A stretch of DNA of 64,000 nucleotides from Flavobacterium cucumis (GCF_900148835.1 NZ_FRYK01000002.1:248001-312000); one strand, 5' to 3'; positions 8,102 through 17,815 are shown, counted from the first letter of the stretch. Numbers and translations are program-made. Notes: generated by a model not told the origin, from the letters alone.

Positions 8102-11100
8102 ATGAGATACTTATCGTTATTGTTACTATTCTTGCTAACAGCTACTAGTCAAGCGCAAGAATATTTTCCAAAAAATGATGGCGTAAAACAAAGCTTCAAA
8201 AATTTTGTAGCGATTACTAATGCCACCGTGTATGTTTCGGCAACACAAAAAATTGAAAAAGCAACATTGCTAATTAAAGAAAACAAAATTGTAGAAGTAG
8301 GAACAAACGTTTCAATCCCTAAAAATGCTACAATTATTGATGGCTCAGGAAAAACAATCTATCCTTCTTTTATTGAATTGTATAGTGAGTTCGGAATCAG
8401 CAAACCTACCCCAAGACCTAATGGTAATTTCACACCACAATACGATACCAATCGTGAAGGATATTATTGGAATGACCATATCAAACCTGAATACAATGCT
8501 TATGAAAATCTAAACTACGACGCAAAAGCAGCAGGAAGTTTAAGAGAAGCTGGGTTTGGAACAATTCTTAGCCATCACAATGACGGAGTAATAGCTGGTA
8601 CTGGATTATTATGGACACTAAATGACTTTGGAACAAATGCTGATAGAATGTTAAAAGAAAAAGTGTCGCAACATTTCTCTTTTAGTAAGAGTAAATTTTC
8701 AAAACAAAGCTATCCATCATCTATGATGGGAAGTATGGCGCTAATTCGTCAGGTTTTCCATGATTCGAAATGGTATGCGCAAGGAAATGCAACTAATAAA
8801 GATTTATCTTTAGAAGCCTTCAACACAAACAAAACTTTACTTCAAATATTTAACGCTGGAGACAAATTAAATGCGTTAAGAGCCGATAAATTAGGTGACG
8901 AGTTCGGCGTAAATTACCTTATAAAAGGAAGTGGAAATGAATTTGAACGTATCGATGAAATCAAAAAAACAGGTGCTACTTTTATCATTCCTCTTAATTT
9001 TCCAGATGCATACGATGTTTCGGACCCTTATTTAGCGCAACAAGTAAGCTTGAGTGATATGAAGTTTTGGAATCAAGCTCCATTTAACTTAAAAATATTA
9101 GCTGAAAACAATGTTCCTTTTGTGCTTTCGACTGTTGATTTAAAAGACCCTAAATCATTTTTATCTAACTTAAAGAAAGCTGTTTCATATGGTTTACCAA
9201 AAGATAAAGCTTTATTAGCTTTAACTGAAATCCCTGCTAAATTGGTAAATCAATTTGATAAAGTAGGATCCATTTCAAAAGGAAAATTAGCGAACTTTAT
9301 TATTGTATCTGATGATATTTTTGAAGAAAAAAGTAAAATTTTAGAAAATTGGGTACAAGGGAATCGAAATATAATTGACAAAATCAATCCTACAGATATT
9401 AGAGGAACTTACGATTTAGTTTTTGACAATCATAAATTCGAATTAAAGATCGAAGGCGAAACTTCAAAATTCGAAGCAAAAGCGATAAAAGACAGCATCA
9501 ACTTTGGAACAAAAATCCAATTTAATGATCCTTGGGTGAATTTGGTAATCAAAAATCAAGACACTACAAAAGCGAATTTCGTAAGACTTTCTGGAACATT
9601 CGTAAAAGACATGATGCAAGGAAAAGCTGTTTTAGAGAACGGAAAAGAAACTACTTGGACCGCAACAAAAAGAGCAAATGAAAATAAAGAAGACAAAAAG
9701 AAGGACACTAAGAAAGACGAACCAAAAATTCCTTCAATGTATGCGGTAACATATCCAAATGTATCCTTTGGAACTCCGGAAAAACCTAAACAAGAAACCA
9801 TTCTATTCAAAAACACAACGGTTTGGACAGGTGAAAAAGAAGGAATTTTAAAAGAAACCGACGTACTAATTCAGAACGGTAAAATTGTAAAAATTGGCAA
9901 AAACCTACCTTCTAATGGGGCAAAAGTTGTTGATGGAACAGGAAAACATTTAACCGCTGGAATTATAGACGAACACTCACACATTGCTATTTCAAATGGA
10001 GTAAATGAAGGAGGTCAAAATTCATCAGCTGAAGTTACAATCGAAGATGTCGTAAATTCAGACGATATTAATATTTACAGAAATTTAGCTGGGGGGGTTA
10101 CTTCGGCCAATTTATTGCATGGTTCTGCCAATCCGATTGGAGGTCGTGCCGCGTTTATCAAATTAAAATGGGGGTATTCTCCAGATGAAATGTTAGTAAA
10201 AGATGCTCCAAAATACATCAAATTCGCATTAGGTGAAAACGTAAAACAGTCTAATTGGGGCGATTTTGCTCGCAACCGTTTCCCTCAATCGCGAATGGGA
10301 GTTGAGCAAGTCTATGAAGATTATTTCACAAGAGCCATTGAATACAAAAACGAATGGGATGCATACAAATCAGGCAAAGGAAAAAATAAAATTATGCCAA
10401 GATTTGATGTAGAAATGGAAGTTTTGGGCGAGATTTTAGCAAAAAAACGTTTCATCACTTGTCACTCTTATGTACAATCAGAAATCAACATGCTTATCAA
10501 ATTAGCAGAACGTTATAATTTCAAAATTCAAACGTTTACACATATTTTAGAAGGATACAAATTAGCAGATAAAATGTCGGCTCATGGGGTTGCCGGTTCA
10601 ACATTTGCCGATTGGTGGTCTTATAAATATGAAGTAAATGATGCTATTCCTTATAATGCCGCTATAATGATGAACGAAGGGGTTAAGGTTTCTATAAATT
10701 CTGATGATGCAGAAATGTCAAGACGTTTGAATCAAGAAGCAGCTAAAACGGTTAAATATGGAAACGTAACCGAAGAAGAAGCTTGGAATTTTGTAACCTT
10801 AAATCCAGCTAAAATCCTTCAAATAGATAACAAAGTAGGAAGTATCAAAGAAGGAAAAGATGCCGATGTGGTACTTTGGTCTGACAGCCCATTATCAATC
10901 TACACAAGAGCAGAAAAAACATTAGTGGATGGAATTATTTTCTATGAATTAGAAAAAGAAACGGAGACTTTAGCAAATATTCAAAAAGAACGTGCAGCGT
11001 TGATCAATTTAATGTTAGATGCTAAAAACAAAGGATTGAAAACACAATTGCCAAAGAAAAAAGAAAACGGTCATTACCACTGTGATACTTTAGGTGAAAA

Positions 11101-11131
11101 TTGTAAAGAGTCGCACTACAAATACAATTAA
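8102..11131 (+). CDS. Secreted tandem amidohydrolase-family protein
   Basis: This 1009-residue protein has a signal peptide ending near SQAQ (residues 16-19) and contains two amidohydrolase-type halves. The C-terminal half (about 565-985) keeps the metal-site landmarks: DEHSH near residue 625, a histidine in TCHSY, another in TFTHILEG, and an aspartate in SINSDDAEM. The N-terminal half (about 35-440) has the beta-sandwich entry and the KGKLANFIIV exit but YPSFIELYSEFG replaces the usual HxH, so it looks catalytically dead. It resembles imidazolonepropionase-like/prolidase-type periplasmic hydrolases. It ends with a cysteine/histidine-rich tail. The next gene begins 2 bases downstream. Substrate unknown. 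Confidence 0.82.
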   Translation: MRYLSLLLLFLLTATSQAQEYFPKNDGVKQSFKNFVAITNATVYVSATQKIEKATLLIKENKIVEVGTNVSIPKNATIIDGSGKTIYPSFIELYSEFGISKPTPRPNGNFTPQYDTNREGYYWNDHIKPEYNAYENLNYDAKAAGSLREAGFGTILSHHNDGVIAGTGLLWTLNDFGTNADRMLKEKVSQHFSFSKSKFSKQSYPSSMMGSMALIRQVFHDSKWYAQGNATNKDLSLEAFNTNKTLLQIFNAGDKLNALRADKLGDEFGVNYLIKGSGNEFERIDEIKKTGATFIIPLNFPDAYDVSDPYLAQQVSLSDMKFWNQAPFNLKILAENNVPFVLSTVDLKDPKSFLSNLKKAVSYGLPKDKALLALTEIPAKLVNQFDKVGSISKGKLANFIIVSDDIFEEKSKILENWVQGNRNIIDKINPTDIRGTYDLVFDNHKFELKIEGETSKFEAKAIKDSINFGTKIQFNDPWVNLVIKNQDTTKANFVRLSGTFVKDMMQGKAVLENGKETTWTATKRANENKEDKKKDTKKDEPKIPSMYAVTYPNVSFGTPEKPKQETILFKNTTVWTGEKEGILKETDVLIQNGKIVKIGKNLPSNGAKVVDGTGKHLTAGIIDEHSHIAISNGVNEGGQNSSAEVTIEDVVNSDDINIYRNLAGGVTSANLLHGSANPIGGRAAFIKLKWGYSPDEMLVKDAPKYIKFALGENVKQSNWGDFARNRFPQSRMGVEQVYEDYFTRAIEYKNEWDAYKSGKGKNKIMPRFDVEMEVLGEILAKKRFITCHSYVQSEINMLIKLAERYNFKIQTFTHILEGYKLADKMSAHGVAGSTFADWWSYKYEVNDAIPYNAAIMMNEGVKVSINSDDAEMSRRLNQEAAKTVKYGNVTEEEAWNFVTLNPAKILQIDNKVGSIKEGKDADVVLWSDSPLSIYTRAEKTLVDGIIFYELEKETETLANIQKERAALINLMLDAKNKGLKTQLPKKKENGHYHCDTLGENCKESHYKYN

Positions 11132-11133
11132 TT

Positions 11134-12426
11134 ATGAGAAAATATATAGTTCTTTTATTTATTTCTTTGTTTGGGTTTGCCCAACAAACGCCAGCGCCAA
11201 AACAAAGCAAATCAATTTTAATCTTAGGTGCCAAAGCGCATTTAGGGAACGGACAAGTAATTGAAAACAGTTTAATTTCAATTATAGATGGAAAAATTGC
11301 AGCCATTGGGGATGCAACTGTAATGAGACCAGCCAAACATGATATTACAATTGAAGCTTACGGAAAACATGTTTATCCTGGGTTTATTGCACCAAATTCA
11401 ACTCTTGGTTTAGTAGAAATTGATGCTGTTCGAGCTTCTGATGATGAAAGCGAAATTGGAGAATTCAACCCTCACGTAAGAAGCATTATTGCTTATAATG
11501 CAGAATCTAAATTGGTTGAAACTACGCGTCCAAATGGCGTTTTATTAGCTCAAATAACACCTAGAGGAGGCAGGATTTCAGGAACTTCATCTGTTGTTCA
11601 GTTGGATGCTTGGAACTGGGAAGATGCAACTATCAAAACAAATGACGGTATTCACTTAAACTGGCCAAGAAGCTACTCAAGGGCAGGTTGGTGGGCAGAA
11701 CCAGGAGGAATTGAATTAAACAAAAATTATGAGCCTCAAGTGAAAGCGATTCAGGAGTATTTTGATAACGCATTTGCTTATTTAGGTAGTAATAATTCGA
11801 AAAAAGACATCCCTTTTGAAGCAATGAAAGGTTTACAAACAGGTGAAAAAGCTTTGTATGTGAATGCAAATGGCGAAAAAGAAATTATCGATGCCGTTTT
11901 ATTTAAAAAGAAAAACAACATCAAAAAAATGGTAATTGTAGGGGGATATTATGCCTTCAAAGTGGCGAATTTATTAAAGGAAAACGAAGTAGCCGTTTTG
12001 TTAAATCGTGTACACAGCTTACCATTATTAGAAGATGAAGACGTGAATTTGCCTTATAAAAATGCCAAATTATTAGTAGATGCAGGTGTTTTAGTTGGTT
12101 TACAAAATGCTGGTGATATGGAACGTATGCAAACTAGAAATCTTCCCTTTTATGCTGGAACTTGTGCTGCCTGGGGATTAACCAAAGAACAGGCTTTGCA
12201 ATTAATTTCTGGAAATTCTGCTAAAATTTTAGGAATTGACAACCAGTATGGAACCTTAGAATCTGGAAAAAGCGCCACATTATTCATTTCTGAAGGCGAT
12301 GCTTTAGACATGAAAACCAATATTATCTCATTCGCGTTTATTGATGGAAGACAAATTAGTTTGGAAAGCCATCATACCGAATTGTACAAACGATATAAAG
12401 GAAAATTCGAACAACAAAAAAAATAA
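11134..12426 (+). CDS. Secreted amidohydrolase-fold protein lacking the HxH metal motif
   Basis: A 430-residue companion of the preceding protein with its own signal peptide (cleavage near FGFAQQ, residues 14-19). The N-terminal beta-strands (ILGAKAHLGNG) and the C-terminal ESGKSATLFI segment match the amidohydrolase composite-domain ends. Where an active enzyme has PGxxDxHxH, this one reads YPGFIAPNSTLG (residues about 75-86), so at least two metal ligands are missing. It is followed by a strong terminator at 12446, so the two genes form one operon. It could be a regulatory or structural partner of the active half next door, or an enzyme with a changed metal site. Confidence 0.75.
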   Translation: MRKYIVLLFISLFGFAQQTPAPKQSKSILILGAKAHLGNGQVIENSLISIIDGKIAAIGDATVMRPAKHDITIEAYGKHVYPGFIAPNSTLGLVEIDAVRASDDESEIGEFNPHVRSIIAYNAESKLVETTRPNGVLLAQITPRGGRISGTSSVVQLDAWNWEDATIKTNDGIHLNWPRSYSRAGWWAEPGGIELNKNYEPQVKAIQEYFDNAFAYLGSNNSKKDIPFEAMKGLQTGEKALYVNANGEKEIIDAVLFKKKNNIKKMVIVGGYYAFKVANLLKENEVAVLLNRVHSLPLLEDEDVNLPYKNAKLLVDAGVLVGLQNAGDMERMQTRNLPFYAGTCAAWGLTKEQALQLISGNSAKILGIDNQYGTLESGKSATLFISEGDALDMKTNIISFAFIDGRQISLESHHTELYKRYKGKFEQQKK

Positions 12427-12445
12427 TTTATAGCCACAAAGACTC

Positions 12446-12482
12446 AAAGCCACAAAGAAATTAAAACTTTGTGGCTTTTTTA
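12446..12482 (+). terminator. Rho-independent terminator after the amidohydrolase operon
   Basis: A 12-base perfect stem, AAAGCCACAAAG (12446-12457) with CTTTGTGGCTTT (12467-12478), is followed by a run of T. The stem words also match the CACAAAG repeat family seen in other spacers here. Confidence 0.8.
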
Positions 12483-12486
12483 TTTG

Positions 12487-12516
12487 TTGAAAATAGACAA
12501 CAAAACAATATCTTTG
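12487..12516 (+). promoter_or_regulatory. Bacteroidetes-type promoter for the TrmH-family gene
   Basis: A TTG (12487-12489, within TTTGTTGA) lies 19 bases before TATCTTTG (12509-12516), matching the -33/-7 pattern TTTG...TAnnTTTG. The start codon follows about 50 bases later, after a CTTAGTGCCTTAGTGG repeat tract. Confidence 0.5.
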
Positions 12517-12566
12517 CAAAAACTTTGTGTCTTAGTGCCTTAGTGGCTAAACCTGTGTCTTAGAAT

Positions 12567-13361
12567 ATGAAACAAATCTCCTCGGTTCAAAATCCGTTTA
12601 TCAAATCATTAGTTCAATTACAGGAAAAAGCTAAAGTTAGAAAACAAACAGGCACTTTTTTAATTGAAGGACAAAGAGAAATTGAATTAGCACTAAAAGG
12701 TGACTATGAATTAGAAACGATTTTATTTTTATCTGAAATTATTTCTGAAACAGAAATAAAAAATCTCATTAAATCTAGTGTAGTTGAACTTATCGAAATT
12801 TCAAAAGAAATCTATCAAAAATTAGCGTATCGGGATACAACTGAAGGAGTTTTAGCCATAGCAAAAACCAAATCCTTATCTTTATCCGATTTAAAACTTT
12901 CTGAAAACCCATTAATTTTGGTTGGAGAATCATTAGAAAAACCCGGAAACGTGGGAGCTATTTTAAGGACTGCTGATGCTGCTAACATTGACGCCGTGAT
13001 TATTGCAAATCCAAAAAGCGATTTATACAATCCCAATATTGTTCGCTCTAGTGTAGGTTGCTTATTTACAAGACAAATTGCTGTTGGAACTACGGACGAA
13101 GTTATTGCATATTTGAAAGGCAATAATATCAACATCTATTCAGCCACATTACAAGATTCTACTGAATATCACACGCAGAACTACACTACACCAACCGCAT
13201 TAGTCGTGGGTACAGAAGCCACGGGTTTATCTGAAAAATGGAGAACCCAAAGCACCAAAAATATCATCATCCCAATGCAAGGCGAAATCGATTCAATGAA
13301 TGTTTCCGTAGCAGCAGCAATTTTATTATTTGAAGCGAAAAGACAAAGACAATTTCAATAG
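12567..13361 (+). CDS. TrmH/SpoU-family RNA 2'-O-methyltransferase
   Basis: The 264-residue protein has an N-terminal substrate-binding domain (about 1-95, with FLIEGQREIE) and a C-terminal SPOUT knot. All three SpoU motifs are visible: LEKPGNVGAILRTADA near 128-143, VVGTEATGLS near 215-224 and IPMQGEIDSMNVSVAAAI near 234-251. It should transfer methyl from S-adenosylmethionine to a ribose of rRNA or tRNA in the cytoplasm. The target nucleotide cannot be told from sequence. It is a stand-alone gene with its own promoter. Confidence 0.9.
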   Translation: MKQISSVQNPFIKSLVQLQEKAKVRKQTGTFLIEGQREIELALKGDYELETILFLSEIISETEIKNLIKSSVVELIEISKEIYQKLAYRDTTEGVLAIAKTKSLSLSDLKLSENPLILVGESLEKPGNVGAILRTADAANIDAVIIANPKSDLYNPNIVRSSVGCLFTRQIAVGTTDEVIAYLKGNNINIYSATLQDSTEYHTQNYTTPTALVVGTEATGLSEKWRTQSTKNIIIPMQGEIDSMNVSVAAAILLFEAKRQRQFQ

Positions 13362-13477
13362 CTATCCTCAAGCTTTAGAATAAAAATTTACTTCAAGAGT
13401 TTGTTTATATTTTTCGCTAATTTCTCTCTTGCACAATTCGAAAAATTAGCTTACTTTTAAGTGGTTAAAGAAAATGT

Positions 13478-15697
13478 ATGACAGAGTTAGAATTAGAAGC
13501 CGAAAACAAAGCCATCGCGCAAGAATATAAAGAATTACTTCGCATCAGTTATCAAACCCTTTCTGATGAAGACAAAAAAATCATCCGTAAAGCATTTGAT
13601 GTAGCTGTTGACGCCCACAAAGATCAGCGCAGAAAATCTGGGGAAGCCTATATTTTCCATCCTATCGCAGTGGCAAAAATTGTAGCACGTGACATTGGTT
13701 TGGGAGCGACTTCAATTGCGGCAGCTTTAATGCACGATGTTGTTGAAGATACTGATATAACCGTTCAAGATATTGAAAAAATGTTCAATCCTAAAATCGC
13801 TCAGTTGGTAGAAGGATTAACTAAAATTGCTAAAGTTAAAACAGATCAAGAAATATCAGTACAAGCGGAGAATTTTCGTAAAATGTTATTAACCCTAAAC
13901 GATGATGTTCGCGTAATTCTTATTAAAATAGCCGACAGATTGCATAATATGCAAACCATGGGAAGCATGGTGGATTATAAACAAGCCAAAATTGCATCAG
14001 AAACGTTGTATATCTATGCCCCCCTTGCACACCGTTTAGGACTATACAATATCAAAACACAATTAGAAGATTTAGGATTAAAATATACCGAACCCGAAGT
14101 CTATGATGATATAGTTAGTAAGATTAAAGAAACTAAGGAAGAACAAGATGCTTACATCAAAACTATTTCTGGGGTATTAAGCAAATCATTAATAGAAGAA
14201 GGCATTCAATTTACTATTAAAGGAAGACCAAAATCGATTTATTCGATTCGTAGAAAAATGAAAGCTCAAGGCGTGACGTTTGATGAAGTATATGATAAGT
14301 TTGCGCTTCGAATTATTTATAAAGCCAACCAACATGATGAAAAATTCATAGCCTGGAAAATTTATTCAGTAGTTACTGACCATTATCGTCCTTCTCCAAG
14401 CAGGTTGCGCGATTGGATTTCGTCACCAAAATCAACAGGTTATGAAGCACTTCACATAACCGTTATGGGACCAAAAGGGCGTTGGGTAGAAATTCAAGTC
14501 CGAAGTGAACGCATGGACGAAATTGCAGAAAAAGGCTATGCGGCGCACTATAAATACAAAAATGGAGCTACCGAAGAACATGGCTTGGAAATTTGGTTGA
14601 ACCAATTAAAAGAAGCCTTAGAAAACTCAACAGCCAATGCCGTTGATTTTGTCGAAGATTTTAAACTGAATTTATATTCTAAGGAAATTTATGTTTTTAC
14701 ACCAAAAGGCGAAATCAAATCCCTTCCTAAAGGGGCAACTTCGCTTGATTTTGCTTTTAGTATTCACTCCGAGATAGGAGTAAAAACCAGAGGAACACGA
14801 GTAAATGGAAAATTAGTTCCCTTAAATCATGTGTTAAATAGTGGCGACCAAGTTGAAATTATCACTTCTGCAAATCAGAAACCCACTTCGCAATGGTTGG
14901 ACTATGTGACAACATCCAGAGCAAAAAATAAAATTAAAAATGTTTTAAACGAAAACACCAAGAAGATAGCCGAAGAAGGAAAAGAGCTGTTAGAACGTAA
15001 ACTCCGCCACTTAAAAATTACACTTAACGAAAATACTATCAATGAACTTGTCAACTTCTTTAAACTTCAAACCAGTTTAGATTTATTTTACAGAGCCGGT
15101 ATTGGATCAATTGAAAACCAACAACTAAAAGAATATGCTGCTCAAAAAAGTAATACTTTAGTCAATTTCTTTAAGAAAACGATGAAGCGTTCGCCTACGA
15201 ACCAACCTGAAAAAGTATTTAAAAATGAAATCAGTAAAAAGTATGATTTATTAGTTTTTGGTACAGAACAAGACAAATTAGATTACAAACTTTCCACCTG
15301 TTGCAATCCAATTCCAGGAGATGAAGTGTTTGGTTTTGTTACTATTAATGACGGAATCAAAGTACATAGAAAAGATTGTCCGAATGCTATTAGCATGCAA
15401 TCCAACTATGCATACCGAATTATTCCTGCCAAATGGATAGACTCGTCACAAGAAGAATTTAAGGCCGTATTAAAAATTACTGGAATGGATATTTTAGGAC
15501 TTACTAATGAACTTACCAAAGTAATTTCAAGTCAAATGAACGTTAATATTCAAAGCATTTCCTTAAGTAGTGAGGCTGGAATATTCAACGGACAAGTTGC
15601 TGTAGTAGTTCAAAATAATACGATCTTAAAAAAACTGATCGAAAACATCAAAAAAGTGGATGGAATTGATAAGGTGACAAGGGTTTACAATAATTAG
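13478..15697 (+). CDS. rel: Bifunctional (p)ppGpp synthetase/hydrolase (Rel/SpoT)
   Basis: At 739 residues it has the full long-RSH layout. The hydrolase HD domain occupies about 30-180 with H47, HD at 86-87 and ED at 90-91, all intact. The synthetase domain follows near 230-360 (GRPKSIYSIRRKM, then YEALHITVMGPKG). A TGS domain lies near 405-465 and the C-terminal ACT domain near 660-735. It makes and breaks the alarmone that drives the stringent response on stalled ribosomes. With the hydrolase motif complete it is expected to be bifunctional. It is not obviously in an operon; the next 220 bases are spacer. Confidence 0.95.
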   Translation: MTELELEAENKAIAQEYKELLRISYQTLSDEDKKIIRKAFDVAVDAHKDQRRKSGEAYIFHPIAVAKIVARDIGLGATSIAAALMHDVVEDTDITVQDIEKMFNPKIAQLVEGLTKIAKVKTDQEISVQAENFRKMLLTLNDDVRVILIKIADRLHNMQTMGSMVDYKQAKIASETLYIYAPLAHRLGLYNIKTQLEDLGLKYTEPEVYDDIVSKIKETKEEQDAYIKTISGVLSKSLIEEGIQFTIKGRPKSIYSIRRKMKAQGVTFDEVYDKFALRIIYKANQHDEKFIAWKIYSVVTDHYRPSPSRLRDWISSPKSTGYEALHITVMGPKGRWVEIQVRSERMDEIAEKGYAAHYKYKNGATEEHGLEIWLNQLKEALENSTANAVDFVEDFKLNLYSKEIYVFTPKGEIKSLPKGATSLDFAFSIHSEIGVKTRGTRVNGKLVPLNHVLNSGDQVEIITSANQKPTSQWLDYVTTSRAKNKIKNVLNENTKKIAEEGKELLERKLRHLKITLNENTINELVNFFKLQTSLDLFYRAGIGSIENQQLKEYAAQKSNTLVNFFKKTMKRSPTNQPEKVFKNEISKKYDLLVFGTEQDKLDYKLSTCCNPIPGDEVFGFVTINDGIKVHRKDCPNAISMQSNYAYRIIPAKWIDSSQEEFKAVLKITGMDILGLTNELTKVISSQMNVNIQSISLSSEAGIFNGQVAVVVQNNTILKKLIENIKKVDGIDKVTRVYNN

Positions 15698-15758
15698 TTT
15701 ATTCTGAATGAGAAAAATTTAAATCGGACTTGTTTCACCATCTAAATCTGATATTGAC

Positions 15759-15839
15759 ATGTGGGACTATAGAAAGGTTGGATGGAGTGATAAAATTTTC
15801 TTTGGAATATATTTTCTGATTATAATAAGTTTATCTTAA
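15759..15839 (+). CDS. Possible 26-residue membrane peptide
   Basis: An ATG-TAA frame encodes a short peptide that starts MWDYRKVGWSDK and ends in a hydrophobic stretch (FFGIYFLIIISLS) able to span a membrane. The two tryptophans and the clean charge-then-hydrophobic layout are more protein-like than chance, but there is no clear promoter and frames of this length are common in AT-rich DNA. It may also be a gene remnant. Function unknown. Confidence 0.2.
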   Translation: MWDYRKVGWSDKIFFGIYFLIIISLS

Positions 15840-15858
15840 TAACTCTGTTTAAAAAAAC

Positions 15859-15900
15859 TCCCAACTCCTAACTTCTAACTTCTAACTTTCACTATCTTTG
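15859..15900 (+). promoter_or_regulatory. Tandem TAACTTC repeat and -7 element before the Fur-family gene
   Basis: Units of the form CTAACTTCTAACTTC run from 15866 to about 15890 and end at TATCTTTG (15893-15900), a good match to the Bacteroidetes -7 element TAnnTTTG. The start codon is 20 bases further on. The repeat occupies the place of the -33 box. Confidence 0.5.
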
Positions 15901-15920
15901 CCAATATTTCATTTATCAAT

Positions 15921-16361
15921 ATGATGGAAAACAAAAATCAAGAAATTGTAAAGAACGTTTTTACTAAATTTCTAGAAGAAAAAGCACACCGTAAAACACC
16001 TGAACGCTATGCTATTCTTCAAGAAATTTACAATACTGACGAACATTTTGATATCGAATCTTTATATATCAAAATGAAAAATAAAAACTACCGCGTAAGT
16101 AGAGCAACCCTTTACAATACAATCGAACTTTTATTGGAATGTGGTTTGGTGCGTCGTCATCAGTTTGGGCAAAATCAGGCACATTACGAAAAATCGTATT
16201 TCGACAAACAACACGATCACATTATTTTAACTGACTCTGGTGAGGTTATCGAATTTTGTGATCCAAGAATTCAGCTAATAAAACAAACCATGGAAGAAAT
16301 GTTTGGAATTGATATCTCACACCATTCGCTTTATTTCTATGGAACAAAAAAACAACAATAG
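15921..16361 (+). CDS. Fur-family transcriptional regulator
   Basis: The 146-residue protein has the Fur winged helix ([13 protein letters not shown] near 22-34, [19 protein letters not shown] near 57-75) and the dimerisation domain with [15 protein letters not shown] near 95-109. The regulatory-site ligands of Fur/PerR (HF after the first helix, HDH, EF) are present. The usual structural-zinc cysteines are absent: the place of CLDCG reads LTDSG and no CxxC occurs anywhere. It probably represses iron or peroxide genes with metal as co-repressor. PurA follows about 65 bases later on the same strand. A second ATG at 15924 is an equally good start. Confidence 0.9.
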   Translation: MMENKNQEIVKNVFTKFLEEKAHRKTPERYAILQEIYNTDEHFDIESLYIKMKNKNYRVSRATLYNTIELLLECGLVRRHQFGQNQAHYEKSYFDKQHDHIILTDSGEVIEFCDPRIQLIKQTMEEMFGIDISHHSLYFYGTKKQQ

Positions 16362-16427
16362 AATTTTAATTAATTAAGCGCAGATGCTGCAATGCAACAT
16401 CTCGACAACAACAAACAACACAACACA

Positions 16428-17699
16428 ATGACTGTAGATTTACTACTTGGATTACAATGGGGAGACGAAGGAAAAGGAAAAATCGTTGACGTTCTTACCT
16501 CAAAATATGATATTATCGCAAGATTTCAGGGAGGTCCAAATGCCGGACATACTTTAGAATTTGATGGAATAAAACACGTTTTAAGAACCATTCCATCGGG
16601 AATTTTCCATAAAAATGCAATTAATATTATTGGAAATGGAGTGGTAATCGACCCAGTAGTTTTTCAAAAAGAAATTGAAGGTTTAGCTAAATTCAATATG
16701 GATGTTACCGCTAAATTGTTCATTTCTAGAAAAGCACACTTAATTTTACCAACACACCGTTTGTTAGATGCCGCGTCTGAAGCATCAAAAGGAAAAGCTA
16801 AAATTGGTTCTACTTTGAAAGGTATTGGACCAACTTACATGGACAAAACTGGAAGAAACGGATTAAGAGTTGGTGATATCGAATTAGAAGATTTCAAAGA
16901 AAGATACAGAACTTTAGCTGACAAGCACGAAGCTATGATTGCTTTCTACGATGTAGAATTACAATACAATTTAAAAGAAATGGAAGACGAGTTTTTTACA
17001 GCAGTAGAAGACTTAAAAAAATTAACTTTCATTGACAGTGAGGAATATTTAAACAAAGCCTTAAAGGAAGGAAAATCAATCTTAGCAGAAGGAGCACAAG
17101 GTTCTTTATTAGATGTTGATTTTGGAACCTATCCTTATGTTACTTCTTCAAATACAACTGCAGCGGGAGCTTGTACAGGATTAGGAATTGCACCAAACAA
17201 AGTTAAAGACGTTTTCGGAATTTTTAAAGCATACACAACTCGTGTAGGTAGCGGACCTTTCCCAACAGAAGATTTCAAAGAAGCTGGACAAACAATGGCA
17301 AAAGTAGGAAACGAATTTGGTTCGGTTACAGGACGCGCGCGTCGTTGTGGCTGGTTAGATTTAGTCGCTTTAAAATATGCCGTTCAAGTAAATGGCGTAA
17401 CCCAATTATACATGATGAAAGGCGATGTTCTTTCTGGATTTGACACCTTACAAGTTTGTACAGGTTACAATTACAAAGGACAAACAATTCAACATTTACC
17501 ATACAATATTGAACCTGAAAATGTAACACCAATTTTTACCGAAATGAAAGGTTGGAAAGCAGATTTAACAGGAATGACAACATATGATGAATTACCTCAA
17601 GAATTAAAAACATACATCGAATTCATTGAAAAAGAAGTGGAAGTGCCAATCAAAGTAATTTCAGTTGGACCAGACAGAAAACAAACGATAATGAAATAA
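16428..17699 (+). CDS. purA: Adenylosuccinate synthase
   Basis: PurA joins IMP and aspartate using GTP, the first step from IMP to AMP, in the cytoplasm. The N-terminal LLLGLQWGDEGKGKIVDVL is the GTP phosphate loop with the catalytic aspartate; PNAGHT, GSTLKGIGPTYMDK and the late TTGxxR-type region TSSNTTAAGACTG and VGSGPFPTE are also intact. The frame is open from an earlier ATG at 16392, but residues 1-12 from that start are polar and unconserved, so MTVDLLLGL at 16428 is preferred; this gives 423 residues, the normal length. A strong terminator follows at 17704. Confidence 0.96.
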   Translation: MTVDLLLGLQWGDEGKGKIVDVLTSKYDIIARFQGGPNAGHTLEFDGIKHVLRTIPSGIFHKNAINIIGNGVVIDPVVFQKEIEGLAKFNMDVTAKLFISRKAHLILPTHRLLDAASEASKGKAKIGSTLKGIGPTYMDKTGRNGLRVGDIELEDFKERYRTLADKHEAMIAFYDVELQYNLKEMEDEFFTAVEDLKKLTFIDSEEYLNKALKEGKSILAEGAQGSLLDVDFGTYPYVTSSNTTAAGACTGLGIAPNKVKDVFGIFKAYTTRVGSGPFPTEDFKEAGQTMAKVGNEFGSVTGRARRCGWLDLVALKYAVQVNGVTQLYMMKGDVLSGFDTLQVCTGYNYKGQTIQHLPYNIEPENVTPIFTEMKGWKADLTGMTTYDELPQELKTYIEFIEKEVEVPIKVISVGPDRKQTIMK

Positions 17700-17703
17700 T
17701 TAC

Positions 17704-17734
17704 AAAAAAACGCTTTTTTAGAAAGCGTTTTTTT
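17704..17734 (+). terminator. Rho-independent terminator after purA
   Basis: AAAAACGCTTT pairs with AAAGCGTTTTT across a 5-base loop and runs into T residues. The A-rich left arm makes it potentially bidirectional. Confidence 0.85.
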
Positions 17735-17815
17735 ATCTCTCTTAATGATAAAATATTCTTAATTATCAGTGGCTTTTCCAGTTTTTACTTAAATTTGGCT
17801 CAAAATAAATTCGTC

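Noticed and set aside
11022..11336. 104-codon minus-strand frame across the amidohydrolase junction
   Set aside because: It is antisense to two convincing genes and its composition fits a shadow frame.
16392..16427. Upstream ATG giving PurA 12 extra residues
   Set aside because: The extra residues are polar and unconserved, while MTVDLLLGLQWGDEGKG at 16428 is the standard family start.
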